Source: Halovenus marina
GTDB lineage: Archaea > Halobacteriota > Halobacteria > Halobacteriales > Haloarculaceae
DNA: 64,000 nucleotides
Reading direction: 5' to 3'
Assembly: GCF_051414115.1 (NCBI RefSeq)
Contig: NZ_JBLKNZ010000001.1
Location: forward strand, 1,240,001 to 1,304,000
The notes under the pieces are model-generated. The model was not told where the DNA came from. It saw only the letters and a list, made by a program, of their open reading frames with translations, and made no database searches. Every line of letters begins with the position of its first letter. The first letter of the stretch is position 1. This document shows, piece after piece, positions 51,027 through 60,368 of this stretch. The position numbers were made by a program, and so were the translations under genes.

Positions 51027-52106
51027 TCACTCAGGGGCGACCCACTCGCCTGTCTCCGCGGACTCGTACACCGCGTCGATGAGTCGAAGCACGCGGAGTT
51101 CGTCCTCGACTGTCGCCACCAGGTCGCTGTCTGCCCCCTCGCACATGTCGAAGAAGTCGCTGATGTAGTCGAGACCGGCCCGTCCGGCGTAGCCGGGGGC
51201 GTCTGCTGGCTCGAACGAGACTGTCCTGACGGGTGCGCTGTCCCACTCCGGCACGTCGGCTCCGAGTCGGACTGTCTGTCCGTCCGACGCGACGACTGCC
51301 GACCCGTCCATACCGTGGACGTACATCGGTTCGATGTCCGGGCCGATAGCCGCGTCACCGCGATGGCCCGCGGCCGCACGGAGATAGTAGCCGAGCTGGA
51401 GCGTCCCCTGTGCGCCCGACTCGGTCGTGACCTGAATTGTCGCTCCATCCTCGATGTCGGCCCCAGCATCACCGCTGGAGAGTTGTGCGTTCACCCGCTC
51501 GATCGGGTCGTCGAGCACCCACTCGAAGAGGTCGAGGTAGTGACAGCCGAGCCACTGGACGATCCCGCCGCCCGACTGTGCCCGGTCGTAGAGATAATCC
51601 GGCTGCTGCTCGGACTCCAGTCTCGTCGCGAGTTTGTTGGTGAACAAATTCGCCCCGAACGCCCGCAGGTCGCCGAAAAAGCCGTCTGCTCGCCGGTCGT
51701 GCAGCTCCCGGTACACCGGCGACGCGCGGTTGAAGTAGGAGACGCCGACGGCCACGTCGGTCTGTGTTGCCTTCTCCACGACTGGTTCGAGTTCGTCCCC
51801 CGTTCGGGCGAGTGACTTCTCCGAGAAGACGTTCACTCCTCGCTCGATTGCCGCCTCGACGACCGGCGTCGTTTCCCTGTTCGGGAGTGTCACCCACGCG
51901 AGGTCGATTTCCTCCTTGTCGAGAAGCGCAATCGGGTCGCGATACAGCGTGACGTCGTCGGTATCGATCCCATCGACGCCCGTCACGTCGAACGAGTCGT
52001 TCGGTTCGCAGACGCAGGTGACCTCGACCGGTAGCTGTGCGAGACTCTCCAGATAGAGGCTCCGGTGTGAGTGGTCGAGACCGATGTATCCAATCGTGTC
52101 CACCAT
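51027..52106 (-). CDS. Gfo/Idh/MocA family oxidoreductase 2
   Basis: 359 residues from the ATG at 52106. The frame remains open to 52553, but that part is antisense to the RraA gene. The N-terminus reads TIGYIGLDHSHRSLY, so the dinucleotide loop is G-L-D-H rather than G-x-G. The E-K motif is FSEKSLART, with Ser replacing Pro. LGCHYLDLFEW supplies the conserved His. Such His-rich variants occur in family members acting on sugars and inositols. Convergent with the amidohydrolase at 49584-50993. Confidence 0.82.
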   Translation of the reverse strand: MVDTIGYIGLDHSHRSLYLESLAQLPVEVTCVCEPNDSFDVTGVDGIDTDDVTLYRDPIALLDKEEIDLAWVTLPNRETTPVVEAAIERGVNVFSEKSLARTGDELEPVVEKATQTDVAVGVSYFNRASPVYRELHDRRADGFFGDLRAFGANLFTNKLATRLESEQQPDYLYDRAQSGGGIVQWLGCHYLDLFEWVLDDPIERVNAQLSSGDAGADIEDGATIQVTTESGAQGTLQLGYYLRAAAGHRGDAAIGPDIEPMYVHGMDGSAVVASDGQTVRLGADVPEWDSAPVRTVSFEPADAPGYAGRAGLDYISDFFDMCEGADSDLVATVEDELRVLRLIDAVYESAETGEWVAPE

Positions 52107-52244
52107 TTGAAGCCAGGTTCGCGTGGATTCGGTAAGTAGCTTTGGTGCACCGTAACTCGCGCGGCTCGTTTTTACCTCACCGACAGCAGACGTCGAGTAC
52201 GGTTCGACGCCTGTTTTTAAGTGACTGAGGGCGAATACGAATAC

Positions 52245-52907
52245 ATGGCCGAGATTCCGACCGCGGAGCTGTGTGACCGATACGAACAGTTGTACACCGG
52301 CGTCGTGGCGGACGTGCTGGATTCGATGGGGTACAGAGACCAGACGATGGATTCGGACATCACGCCGATCAACCCCGAACAGACTGTTGCGGGAACGGCA
52401 TATCCTGCAGTCGGGCGGCGTAACCGGAGTGTCGACTACGACGCACAGGCCGAGCGATTCCTGCAGATGCTCGGGGATGCCCCCGCGGACTCCTGTCTGG
52501 TACTGAACGCCAACACCGACAACTCCGCACAGGTCGGTGAACTCACGACGCACGCACTGACAGCACGGGGGTGCCGCGGCGTCGTCACCGACGGTGGAAC
52601 CCGCGACACACAGTTCATTCAGGAGCAGGAATTTCCCGTGTACGTCCGATTTCAGACGCCAGCCGATTCGCTCTGTCGCTGGGAACTACTGGACTGGGAC
52701 ACGACTGCCGTCGTCGGCGGCGTCGAGGTCAACCCCGGCGATATCGTCTTCGGAGATATCGACGGCATCACGGTCGTCCCCGAGGACATCGCCGAAGACG
52801 TGCTGCGGGAAGCCGAAACGATGCGCGACGACGAAACGTCCGTTCGAGATGCGGTTACCGACGGCGTCACACCCAAAGCGGCCTACGACAAATACGGAAC
52901 GTTCTGA
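52245..52907 (+). CDS. RraA-like aldolase (HMG/CHA aldolase family)
   Basis: 220 residues from the ATG at 52245. GTTTTTAAG at 52212-52220 is 27-30 nt upstream, so the in-frame GTG at 52221 is unlikely. The family signature is GVVTDGGTRD with a downstream FGDIDGITVVP. Members cleave 4-hydroxy-4-methyl-2-oxoglutarate or 4-carboxy-4-hydroxy-2-oxoadipate to pyruvate plus a second acid, or act as RNase E regulators in bacteria. In this catabolic setting an aldolase giving pyruvate is the sensible role. Confidence 0.86.
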   Translation: MAEIPTAELCDRYEQLYTGVVADVLDSMGYRDQTMDSDITPINPEQTVAGTAYPAVGRRNRSVDYDAQAERFLQMLGDAPADSCLVLNANTDNSAQVGELTTHALTARGCRGVVTDGGTRDTQFIQEQEFPVYVRFQTPADSLCRWELLDWDTTAVVGGVEVNPGDIVFGDIDGITVVPEDIAEDVLREAETMRDDETSVRDAVTDGVTPKAAYDKYGTF

Positions 52908-52956
52908 GCGGATCCGATGCGTCCGGGGTGCGGTGAAAAAGAGACGAACCGCCTGG

Positions 52957-53334
52957 TCAGTCGAGGACAGCGATCGCTTCGATTTCGACGCGAATGTCTG
53001 CGGCCAGATCACCGATCTCGAATGCGCTCCGTGCCGGATATGGCTCGTTGAACATCTCGCGGTAGGCACCGTTCATCTCGTCGAAGTCGTCGACGTCCGT
53101 CAGGAACACCTGCGTTTTCACAACATCGTCGAGTGATGCACCAGCCGATTCGAGGACGCTCTCGACGTTTTCGAGCGTCTGTGTGGTCTCTTCCGCGACT
53201 GTGTCACCGACGACTTCGCCGGTGTCGGGGTCGAAGGCCGCCTGTCCGGAGACGTAGACGACGTCGTCGTGTTCGATGCCCATCGACAGCGGTACGTCCG
53301 GGTCGGAACCGTTCGCGGGTGTGATTTTCCGCAT
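52957..53334 (-). CDS. RidA family reactive-intermediate deaminase
   Basis: 125 residues, normal length for the family. The substrate-binding Arg is in YPARSAFEIG and the Glu in RVEIEAIA. RidA hydrolyses enamines/imines released by PLP dehydratases and amino acid oxidases, preventing damage. The DSD/D-TA-like enzyme at 43634 and the aminotransferase at 57425 would produce such intermediates. It is convergent with RraA and 65 nt downstream of the DapA-family gene on the same strand. Confidence 0.9.
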   Translation of the reverse strand: MRKITPANGSDPDVPLSMGIEHDDVVYVSGQAAFDPDTGEVVGDTVAEETTQTLENVESVLESAGASLDDVVKTQVFLTDVDDFDEMNGAYREMFNEPYPARSAFEIGDLAADIRVEIEAIAVLD

Positions 53335-53399
53335 ACTCCCCCTTCACGCGAACCGGGAATAATACTTTCTGTTTGGGCCTTCCCGCAGTCTTGCTGCGC

Positions 53400-54311
53400 T
53401 CATGTTCTGTCCCGAAAGTGCGGCGCGAGATACGTCTCGTAGACGTACTCGAACTGTTCTGTATAGTGCTCGTCGGGGCTGTTGACCGGCTCCCGGCAGT
53501 GGGCGGTGTCGGCCATGCCTCGTCGCGCCAGTATCTCCTTCTCGAACTGGATGCCGACCCGCCCGATGAGCGTGAGCATCTGGAGCAGGTCGCCGTGGAT
53601 GTCGATGGCCTCCTCGCGGTCTCCCTGCTGATATCTGTCGTAGATCGTCTGGTACACGTCGTACATCGCCGATGCTGGCATCACGCCCGCAGCGCCCCGG
53701 TCGAAGGCGTCGATCATCTCGAAGCCCGCGTTTCCGACCAGCACGGTCGCCTCGCCGTCGGTTTCTTCGAGCAGTGACGTGACGTATCCGCCGGGCGGTT
53801 TCGCCTCGACCTTGAAGTACTCGACGTTGTCGACGGTTCGGTAGAGGTCCGCCAGTTCGCCGGGCGAGAGCGCGACGCCGCCTTCTTCGGGTGCGTACTG
53901 GACGCCGACGGGGACCGACACAGCGTCGGCAACCGCCGAGATGTGGTCGAGCACGTCAGCGCTCGCGGAGAGTCTGATGTGCGGCGGCAGTACCATCAGC
54001 GCATCCGCGCCGATCTGCTCTGCGAACTCCGCCTCCTCGATGGCGTGTTTCGTCGCGTGTGGCGTGATGGAGACGATCGAGGTGGTCCCGGTCCCTGCAC
54101 ACTCCTCTACGACCACCTCCGCCATCGCTCGTCGCTCGTCGTCCGACAGCGCGTAGTACTCACTTGCGAACCCAAAGACTGCAAGTGAGTTCACGCCACT
54201 CTCTGCGAGGCGGGCGACGAGTCGACGCAGGTTCTCGTAATCTATCTCGCCGTCGTCGGTGAAGGGCGTATCGACGATCGGACAGATACCGCGGATTTCG
54301 GATGCTGTCAT
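53400..54311 (-). CDS. DapA/NanA-family aldolase or dehydratase 2
   Basis: 303 residues. The barrel carries the Schiff-base Lys in EYFKVEAKP and the catalytic Tyr in GVQYAPEEGG. A longer C-terminal helix region (SPDEHYTEQFEYVYETY) is present. Distinct in sequence from the DapA-family protein at 17941-18855, so the two probably act on different keto acids. Runs in the same direction as RidA and is preceded by a short AT-rich element. Possible 2-keto-3-deoxy acid aldolase or 5-dehydro-4-deoxyglucarate-type dehydratase. Confidence 0.85.
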   Translation of the reverse strand: MTASEIRGICPIVDTPFTDDGEIDYENLRRLVARLAESGVNSLAVFGFASEYYALSDDERRAMAEVVVEECAGTGTTSIVSITPHATKHAIEEAEFAEQIGADALMVLPPHIRLSASADVLDHISAVADAVSVPVGVQYAPEEGGVALSPGELADLYRTVDNVEYFKVEAKPPGGYVTSLLEETDGEATVLVGNAGFEMIDAFDRGAAGVMPASAMYDVYQTIYDRYQQGDREEAIDIHGDLLQMLTLIGRVGIQFEKEILARRGMADTAHCREPVNSPDEHYTEQFEYVYETYLAPHFRDRT

Positions 54312-54379
54312 GTGCGTTCTCGGCGAGGATATTCGCCCCGGAGTAATAACGGTATGCCCGAGGGCGCCGAAGTGCTGTC

Positions 54380-56395
54380 CTACCGCGGGTTCGCGATGTC
54401 GTCGAGCACGCCCGGATTTTCGATGCTGGACATATCTCCGAGGGCTTCCCCTTGATAGGTCGCCTGGATGGCACGCCGGATGATCTTGCCCGACTGGGTC
54501 TTCGGAAATGCGTCGACGAACAGCACCTCGCGTGGCCGGAACGGCTTGCCGAGTTCCGATCCGACGACTGCACGGATCTCCGCTCTGAGCTCGTCAGTCT
54601 CCGCAACGTCTGGTTCGGTGACGACGTACAGAACCACGGCAGTTCCGGTCGTCTCGTCCGGCGCACCCACCGCAGACGCCTGATTGACCGCGGGATGTTC
54701 GATAGCCGCCGCTTCGACTTCGGCGGGGCCGACTTTGCGTCCGGCGACGTTCAGCGCGTCGTCCGCCCGTCCGTGCAGGAACCAGAGGCCATCTTCGTCC
54801 ATCTGCGCCCAGTCGCCGTGGTCCCAGAGGTCGTCCCACGTGCTCCAGTACTCGTCGAGGTAGCGCTCGTCGCCGCGCCAGAGCGATTTCGTCATCGACG
54901 GACAGGAATCGCGGGCGACCAGAAAGCCGCGTTCGTGGTCGTCCCTGACCGACTCTCCTTCCCGGTCGACGATGTCGATGTCCATGCCCAGTCCAGGCCC
55001 GCCCAACGTGCAGGGTTTGAGGTCCTGAATCGGCATCGGCATGAGAAAACAACCCATGATCTCCGTGCCGCCGGAGATGTTGATGATCGGCGTGTCGCCA
55101 CCGCCGACGTGGTCGTAGAACCAGCGCCACGATTCGGTGTCCCACGGCTCCCCGGTCGACCCGAGCAACCGAAGACTCGACAGGTCGTGGTCCATGAGCC
55201 ACTCCTCGCCGTGTTTTCGGAGTGCCCGGATCGCTGTCGGTGAGATACCGAACATCGTCAGGTCGTGTCGGTCGATCATATTCCAGAACCGGTCCGGTTC
55301 GGGATGGTCGGGTGCGCCCTCGTACATGAAGACAGTCCCGCCGAAGGTGTGATTCCCGATCAGCATCCACGGCCCCATCATCCACCCGATGTCGGACACC
55401 CAGAAGAATCGGTCGTGGGGCTTGTGGTCGAATCCGAAGTAGATCTCTTTGGCCGCCTGCAGAAGCGCTCCGGCCTGTGTGTGGACGATACCCTTCGGTT
55501 CGCCCGTCGTTCCCGACGAGTACAGCAGCATCGACTCCTGGTCTGCGGGGAGGGATTTCGTCTCGTAGGTGTCGTCTCGCTCGGCAACAGCGTCGGCCCA
55601 CCACCGGTCACGGTCCGTGTGCCAGTCAATCTCGGCAGGGCTGTCGGGGTCGCTCGCTCCCAGCCTGTCGAACACGACTGTCTTCTCGACGTGCCCGGCC
55701 TCCGCGATTGCGTCGTCTGCAGTCCCCTTGAGAAACACCTGCTCGCCACGTCGATAGAAGCCGTCGCCGGTAAACAGCACAGAACACTCGGCGTCTGTGA
55801 TCCGTGTCGCAGTCGCGTCGACGCCGAACCCCGAGAAGATCGGAACCGCAATTGCCCCGACCTTGAAACAGCCGTAGAGAATGGCTGCGACTTCCGGAAC
55901 CATCGGCATGTAGAGGCCGACCGTGTCACCGGTGCCGACGCCCCGTGATTCGAGGTAGTTCGCGACCTGATTTGCCTGGCGATGGAGTTCGTGGAAGGTC
56001 ACCTCGCGAACGTCGCCGGGTTCGCCCTCCCAGATGACCGCCACCTGATTGCGTGACGGGTTCTCCCGTGCTGCGTGTCTGTCGAGGACGTTGTGTGCGG
56101 TGTTGATCCGACCGCCGGGGTACCAGTCGGTGAACTGTGGCCCGTCGCTGTCGTCTCGCACTCTGTCGTAGTCCTCGTCGAATTCGATGCCGAGATAGTC
56201 GGGGAGCGTATCCCAGAACCAGTCGACGCCCGACCGTGGTTCGCCGTCGATATTGGTCGTCGTCCGTCGGATCAACGCTTCGTAGTCCTCGATGCCGTAG
56301 GTCTGCATGAACTCCCAGACGTTGGTCGATTCGACGAACGTCTGCGAGGGGCTGTGAACGACCGAATCGCCCTCGTCGGCGGCTTCTGGTGGCAT
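54380..56395 (-). CDS. Acyl-CoA synthetase (AMP-forming, acetyl/propionyl-CoA synthetase-like)
   Basis: 671 residues. An N-terminal ACS extension (WFWDTLPDYLGIEF) is followed by the AMP/ATP loop YSSGTTGEPKG (near residue 290), WMMGPWMLIGN and STGEPWD. The catalytic Lys is in KTQSGKIIRR (near 636). It activates a short carboxylic acid to its CoA ester, the exit step for acids made by the cluster. A minus-strand TATA-like CAATTATACG lies 28 nt before the ATG. A TGTTCTGCC half-site identical to part of the IclR promoter palindrome lies just upstream of that. Confidence 0.9.
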   Translation of the reverse strand: MPPEAADEGDSVVHSPSQTFVESTNVWEFMQTYGIEDYEALIRRTTTNIDGEPRSGVDWFWDTLPDYLGIEFDEDYDRVRDDSDGPQFTDWYPGGRINTAHNVLDRHAARENPSRNQVAVIWEGEPGDVREVTFHELHRQANQVANYLESRGVGTGDTVGLYMPMVPEVAAILYGCFKVGAIAVPIFSGFGVDATATRITDAECSVLFTGDGFYRRGEQVFLKGTADDAIAEAGHVEKTVVFDRLGASDPDSPAEIDWHTDRDRWWADAVAERDDTYETKSLPADQESMLLYSSGTTGEPKGIVHTQAGALLQAAKEIYFGFDHKPHDRFFWVSDIGWMMGPWMLIGNHTFGGTVFMYEGAPDHPEPDRFWNMIDRHDLTMFGISPTAIRALRKHGEEWLMDHDLSSLRLLGSTGEPWDTESWRWFYDHVGGGDTPIINISGGTEIMGCFLMPMPIQDLKPCTLGGPGLGMDIDIVDREGESVRDDHERGFLVARDSCPSMTKSLWRGDERYLDEYWSTWDDLWDHGDWAQMDEDGLWFLHGRADDALNVAGRKVGPAEVEAAAIEHPAVNQASAVGAPDETTGTAVVLYVVTEPDVAETDELRAEIRAVVGSELGKPFRPREVLFVDAFPKTQSGKIIRRAIQATYQGEALGDMSSIENPGVLDDIANPR

Positions 56396-56435
56396 AGCCG
56401 ATGCTTGGAGGTGGTTTCGTATAATTGTTGGTGGC

Positions 56436-56444
56436 TGTTCTGCC
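56436..56444. promoter_or_regulatory. Half-site TGTTCTGCC before acyl-CoA synthetase TATA
   Basis: Nine bases identical to the left arm of the palindrome at 57317-57335, 8 nt upstream of the TATA element at 56419-56428. The right arm is degenerate (AAAACAG at 56452-56458). Weak IclR-site candidate. Confidence 0.3.
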
Positions 56445-56512
56445 AGTGATCAAAACAGTCCGCCAGCGGCCGTTCTCCTCGCCGCAGACAGTGGCACGAA
56501 CGCAATCAGCAG

Positions 56513-57283
56513 CTAGTTCCGACCGACGAACTGGAGTTCGATGACGTTCGACGCGTCGCGAACTTTTTCGGGGAGTTCCTGCGACCACGTCTCGTTTTTG
56601 AATCTGCTCTTTGGTCCCGAGATGCTTATGGAACCGATGATCTCCCCCTCGTTTGTCTTTATCGGTGCTGCGACACAGCGGAGTCCGAGGATGCTCTCTT
56701 CGTCGTCGATGGCGTAGCCCCGCTCCCGAATCTGGGTGAGGTCTTCCATCAGTTTGCCGAAGTTGGTTATCGTGTGTTCCGTTCGCTGGGGTAGCCCGTG
56801 CCGCTCGACGATTTCCTCGACCCGCTCCTGTGGGAGATACGCCATGATCGCTTTTCCGACCGCAGTCTGGTGCATGTGCTCGTACATCCCCTCGTAGGAA
56901 AACTCGAGATCGATCGACCGGTCTTCGCAGGCGCGATAGAGGTAGACGCATTTGCCGTTCTCCTCGACGGCGAGATTGACCGACGCCTCTATCTCCGATG
57001 CCGTCTTGTCGATCTCGTTTTTCGCGATCTGGTAGATCTTCCGGTCTCGTCGCTCCTTGCCGCCGAGTTGGAAAAACCGGAGCCCCAGCGAGTACTGCTC
57101 GTCTTCAACGATAACGAACCCTCGCTCTTCGAGCGTCCTGAGGTGATTGTGGACGATGCTCTTGTTCATTCCAAGCTCCTCAGCGAGCTCGGTCACCCCG
57201 GCCGAACCCAGTTCGCTGAGTGCCTCGATGATATCCAGCGACTTCTGGGTCGTCTGCACCGGATGTTTTGCCTTGCGTGCCAT
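56513..57283 (-). CDS. IclR family transcriptional regulator
   Basis: 256 residues. A winged helix-turn-helix at about 12-75 (SLDIIEALSELGSAGVTELA, then NKSIVHNHLRTLEERGF) and an IclR effector domain at about 80-250 (ILGLRCVAAPI, IGSISISGP). No zinc or DNA-modifying features. In haloarchaea such proteins control sugar-acid operons (XacR in Haloferax). A TATA-like AGTTATACA 27 nt upstream gives a leaderless transcript. A GTTC-N9-GAAC palindrome abuts it, suggesting autoregulation and control of the divergent aminotransferase. It is the only transcription regulator seen in the window. Confidence 0.9.
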   Translation of the reverse strand: MARKAKHPVQTTQKSLDIIEALSELGSAGVTELAEELGMNKSIVHNHLRTLEERGFVIVEDEQYSLGLRFFQLGGKERRDRKIYQIAKNEIDKTASEIEASVNLAVEENGKCVYLYRACEDRSIDLEFSYEGMYEHMHQTAVGKAIMAYLPQERVEEIVERHGLPQRTEHTITNFGKLMEDLTQIRERGYAIDDEESILGLRCVAAPIKTNEGEIIGSISISGPKSRFKNETWSQELPEKVRDASNVIELQFVGRN

Positions 57284-57317
57284 ACTCTCCCTAATAGTTT
57301 CCTTCTGTATAACTCTT

Positions 57318-57334
57318 GTTCTGCCCTATCGAAC
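57318..57334. promoter_or_regulatory. Palindrome in the IclR/aminotransferase divergent promoter
   Basis: GTTCTGCCCTATCGAAC (outer TGTTC/GAACA arms at 57317-57335), directly upstream of the IclR TATA/BRE and about 60 nt upstream of the aminotransferase TATA (CATTAAGTA, 57393-57401). Two further GTTC-N9-GAAC sites occur at 60203 and 60352. Best operator candidate for the IclR protein. Confidence 0.5.
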
Positions 57335-57424
57335 AGGTAGCCCGGAGACGGAGTCATCATCTGCAGGGCAGATCCGCTCGATCGAACACGACCATTAAGT
57401 AGATCGACCCCAACGTACTGGTAT

Positions 57425-58723
57425 ATGCCGAGCCAAAAGCTAGACCAGTCTCAAGAGCTATCCGAGCGCGCCCGGAAGGCGATTCCGGGCGGAATCAACA
57501 GCTACGCGCGGAAATTCGACCGGGAACTGAACTGGGATTCGGGTTCCGGCTCACGAATCACAGACGTCGACGGTAACGAGTACGTGGACTATCTTCAGGC
57601 GTGGGGGGCGATCATTCTCGGACACTGCGACGAGGAGATAAACGCTGCGGTCACCGAGGCGGAGTCCCAGCACGACCTGTACGGCTACGGAACGACGGAA
57701 CTGGAGGTGGACGTCGCAGAGCGGATTCAACACCACGTCCCCTCGGCCGAGAAGGTGCTGTTCGGCGTCACCGGGTCAGAGGTGACTGCACACGCTACGC
57801 GACTGGCCCGGGGCGTTACAGACCGCCGGAAGATAATCAAGTTCCAGGGTCACTACCACGGCTGGTACGACTCGCTCGCGATGAACCATCTGACCGAACC
57901 CGAAAAGCTCGGGACAAACGATCCCGATACAGCGGGGCTGCTTGACGAAATTGTCGATGAGACTATCGTCCTCCCGTTCAACGACGAGGATGCGATCAGA
58001 GAGACTTTCGCGGAACACGGCGACGAGATCGCGGGCGTCATTCTCGAACCGATCGCTCACAACATGGGCTGTATCCCGCCCCGGCCGGGCTATCTCGAAA
58101 CGCTCCGCGAGGTCACCGACGACTACGGGAGCCTCCTGATCTTCGACGAGATCATCACCGGGTTCAGACACGACCTCGGCGGCGCACAGAAGCTGGAGGG
58201 CGTCACGCCCGACCTGACGACGATGGGGAAAAGCGTCGCCAACGGCTATCCTATCTCGATTCTCTGTGGAAAGGAAGAGTACATGAACCAGCTTTCGCCT
58301 GCCGGTGGGCCGGTTGCGTTCGGCGGCACCTACAACGCACACGCCGGGTCGCTCGCGGCCGCACGGGAAACGATGACGGAACTGGACGAGCGGAACTTCC
58401 ACGAGGAAGCGAAAGCGTATCGCGACCGCATCTGCGACGCGCTCGAAGATATCCTCGAAGACAACGGCATCACAGCGACCGTCGAGAAGTACGGAACGGT
58501 GTTTCTGACCTACTTCATGGAGGACACCCCACACGAATACACGGACGTCCTTGAACAGAACGAGGAACTGTACATGGACTACCGGTGGGGGATGGTCGAC
58601 GAAGGAATCATGATGGTGCCGAAAAACGTCCGGCGGAACTACATCACCGCCGCCCACGACGACGAGGACGCGCGACGGACTATCGAGGCCGCACAGGACG
58701 TCCTCTCGGAACTCAGTCAGTAG
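57425..58723 (+). CDS. Class III (GSA-aminomutase-like) PLP aminotransferase
   Basis: 432 residues. Landmarks of the glutamate-1-semialdehyde aminomutase/omega-aminotransferase group: AIPGGINSYARKF, GHYHGWYD, IFDEIITGFR and the PLP Lys in TMGKSVANGYP (near 269). It lacks the tight GSAM signature context and is not near haem genes, so a catabolic aminotransferase or aminomutase is likelier. Divergent from the IclR gene, with a leaderless start 28 nt after a TATA-like element. Convergent with the M20 gene, 21 nt between stops. Confidence 0.87.
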   Translation: MPSQKLDQSQELSERARKAIPGGINSYARKFDRELNWDSGSGSRITDVDGNEYVDYLQAWGAIILGHCDEEINAAVTEAESQHDLYGYGTTELEVDVAERIQHHVPSAEKVLFGVTGSEVTAHATRLARGVTDRRKIIKFQGHYHGWYDSLAMNHLTEPEKLGTNDPDTAGLLDEIVDETIVLPFNDEDAIRETFAEHGDEIAGVILEPIAHNMGCIPPRPGYLETLREVTDDYGSLLIFDEIITGFRHDLGGAQKLEGVTPDLTTMGKSVANGYPISILCGKEEYMNQLSPAGGPVAFGGTYNAHAGSLAAARETMTELDERNFHEEAKAYRDRICDALEDILEDNGITATVEKYGTVFLTYFMEDTPHEYTDVLEQNEELYMDYRWGMVDEGIMMVPKNVRRNYITAAHDDEDARRTIEAAQDVLSELSQ

Positions 58724-58744
58724 AAAACCGCATCTCGCTTTGCG

Positions 58745-60049
58745 TCAGTCGTCGACGACGCCGCAGTAATCGATTGTCGTGCAGGCGATGGTTTTCGCGG
58801 TTTCGAGCAGTGAATCGACCGTGACGTTTTCGTCCGCGCCGTGGATGTCCGTCGCTTCGGGGCCGACCGACGTGGCTGGGATGTCGTAGTAGCGCTTGTA
58901 GTGACGGGTGTCGTTGCCTGCGCTCCCGCCGTAGAAGACACCCTCACGCCCGGTGACCCACTCGGCGTTTTCCATGGCCGTCTGGAGCAGCGGTTCGTTC
59001 GGGTCGACCTCGTGTGGGTCGGCCTGGAGGCCGAAAAACTCCAGTTCCGGTGGGTGTTCCTCCAGCCACTCGTCGCCCTCCGCTGCGGCTTCGAGCGTCG
59101 CGGTCAGTTCGGCCATGACCTCCTCGGGTTCTTCGCCGGGCGGCCAGCCGAGTCTCCCCGTCATGATGACTTCGCCGGGGATGATCGCGGGCCAGTTCGC
59201 CGCCTGGATCATGCCGATATTGAGGTTCGTCTCGTGACCGCGCATTCTGGGTTCGAGCCGATACGCGGGTTCGTAGTCGATGCGCTCCTTGCGGACTGCA
59301 TCGAGTTCTCGCAGGGCCTCGTAGACCTTCATGGCTTTGTCGAGCGCGTTCTCGCCCAGATAGCCACGGCCGACGTGTGCGCTCTTCCCCTCGACGGTGA
59401 TCCGGAAGTACCGGACGCCCGCGCTCGCCATGCCGAGATTCGGAACGCCGAACGGTTCCGGAATGATGGCACCGTCGGGTTGGTACCCATAGATCAACGT
59501 CGCCAGCACGCCGCCGATGCCGCCGTCTTCCTCTTCGAGCGTGCTCTGCAGGTAGAGGTCGCCTTCGAGTTCCACATCGAGGTCACGGAGACACTCGATG
59601 GCGTGAACGTACGCCGCGATGCCGCCTTTCATGTCGCCGGTGCCCCGGCCGTAGAGGGTGTCGCCCTCGCGTTCCATCTCGAATGGCTCGTGTTCCCACT
59701 CGGATTCGGTCACCGGCACGACGTCCATGTGGCCGCTGAGCGTGAGTGTGGGGCCATCGCCAGCCCCTTCGACCGTCGCGACAACGTTGGGGCGGTCGTC
59801 GTAGCCCGCTTCCTGATATGGTTGTGTCTCGAAAAACGCCTCGTGCTCGCGCAACTTCTCGACGTCGGGCGACCAGACATCGGGCTCCAGCCCCATCGAC
59901 TCGAACTTGTCGACGACGACTTCCTGACCGGGGCGCTCGTTGCCGATGACGGTCTCCTTGTCGATCATATCGCCAAGGAACGAGACCATCTCCTCGGATT
60001 GAGATTCGATCCGCTCGGTTACCTGTTGCTTCAGTTTCTCGTGTCTCAT
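58745..60049 (-). CDS. M20 family metallohydrolase (ArgE/DapE-like deacylase)
   Basis: 434 residues from the ATG at 60049; TATA-like CTCTTAAGAG at 60074-60083 is 29 nt upstream. An in-frame GTG at 60073 would start on the TATA element. M20 motifs: LSGHMDVVP (metal His, Asp), RGTGDMKGG (bridging Asp), LEEEDGG (Glu-Glu) and a dimerisation domain. Family members deacylate N-acyl amino acids or desuccinylate. With the D-aminoacylase and aminotransferase this adds to a theme of N-acyl amino compound use. Confidence 0.87.
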   Translation of the reverse strand: MRHEKLKQQVTERIESQSEEMVSFLGDMIDKETVIGNERPGQEVVVDKFESMGLEPDVWSPDVEKLREHEAFFETQPYQEAGYDDRPNVVATVEGAGDGPTLTLSGHMDVVPVTESEWEHEPFEMEREGDTLYGRGTGDMKGGIAAYVHAIECLRDLDVELEGDLYLQSTLEEEDGGIGGVLATLIYGYQPDGAIIPEPFGVPNLGMASAGVRYFRITVEGKSAHVGRGYLGENALDKAMKVYEALRELDAVRKERIDYEPAYRLEPRMRGHETNLNIGMIQAANWPAIIPGEVIMTGRLGWPPGEEPEEVMAELTATLEAAAEGDEWLEEHPPELEFFGLQADPHEVDPNEPLLQTAMENAEWVTGREGVFYGGSAGNDTRHYKRYYDIPATSVGPEATDIHGADENVTVDSLLETAKTIACTTIDYCGVVDD

Positions 60050-60202
60050 GCGTCTCTCAGATGCATTCGTCACCTCTTAAGAGTATGGGCTGTCCTCCGT
60101 TTCGCTCTGGAAAATACGGGCAACGAACGCGGCTTCACAGCGACGATTTTGTCCCGAATTGGACGGAGAACCACAAGGTCGATCACTTCACTGACCAACC
60201 GT

Positions 60203-60219
60203 GTTCTATCATAGAGAAC
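60203..60219. promoter_or_regulatory. GTTC-N9-GAAC palindrome B
   Basis: GTTCTATCATAGAGAAC, about 120 nt upstream of the M20 TATA element. Same length and outer bases as the site beside the IclR gene. Confidence 0.4.
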
Positions 60220-60351
60220 GAAGAGATTACACTTGTATGTCTGTAATACTACCTTACTGTTGTTTGCCAACTAATCACAGGAATGTCGTCACTGCTCCTG
60301 ATTTTACAGTTGTCTGCGCCCTTCCGTTATCCGCGATCATGAACTGAATAC

Positions 60352-60368
60352 GTTCTACAGAATAGAAC
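60352..60368. promoter_or_regulatory. GTTC-N9-GAAC palindrome C
   Basis: GTTCTACAGAATAGAAC with perfect 6-bp arms, about 40 nt upstream of the TATA-like element of the TIM-barrel gene at 60435. Candidate operator. Confidence 0.45.

Noticed and set aside
58841..60214. 457-codon open frame on the plus strand across the M20 gene
   Set aside because: Antisense to an M20 hydrolase with complete metal motifs; the product has no recognisable domain.
60061..60246. Short open frames in the 60050-60434 region on both strands
   Set aside because: About 60 codons, unlike haloarchaeal codon use, without ribosome sites, overlapping predicted promoters.
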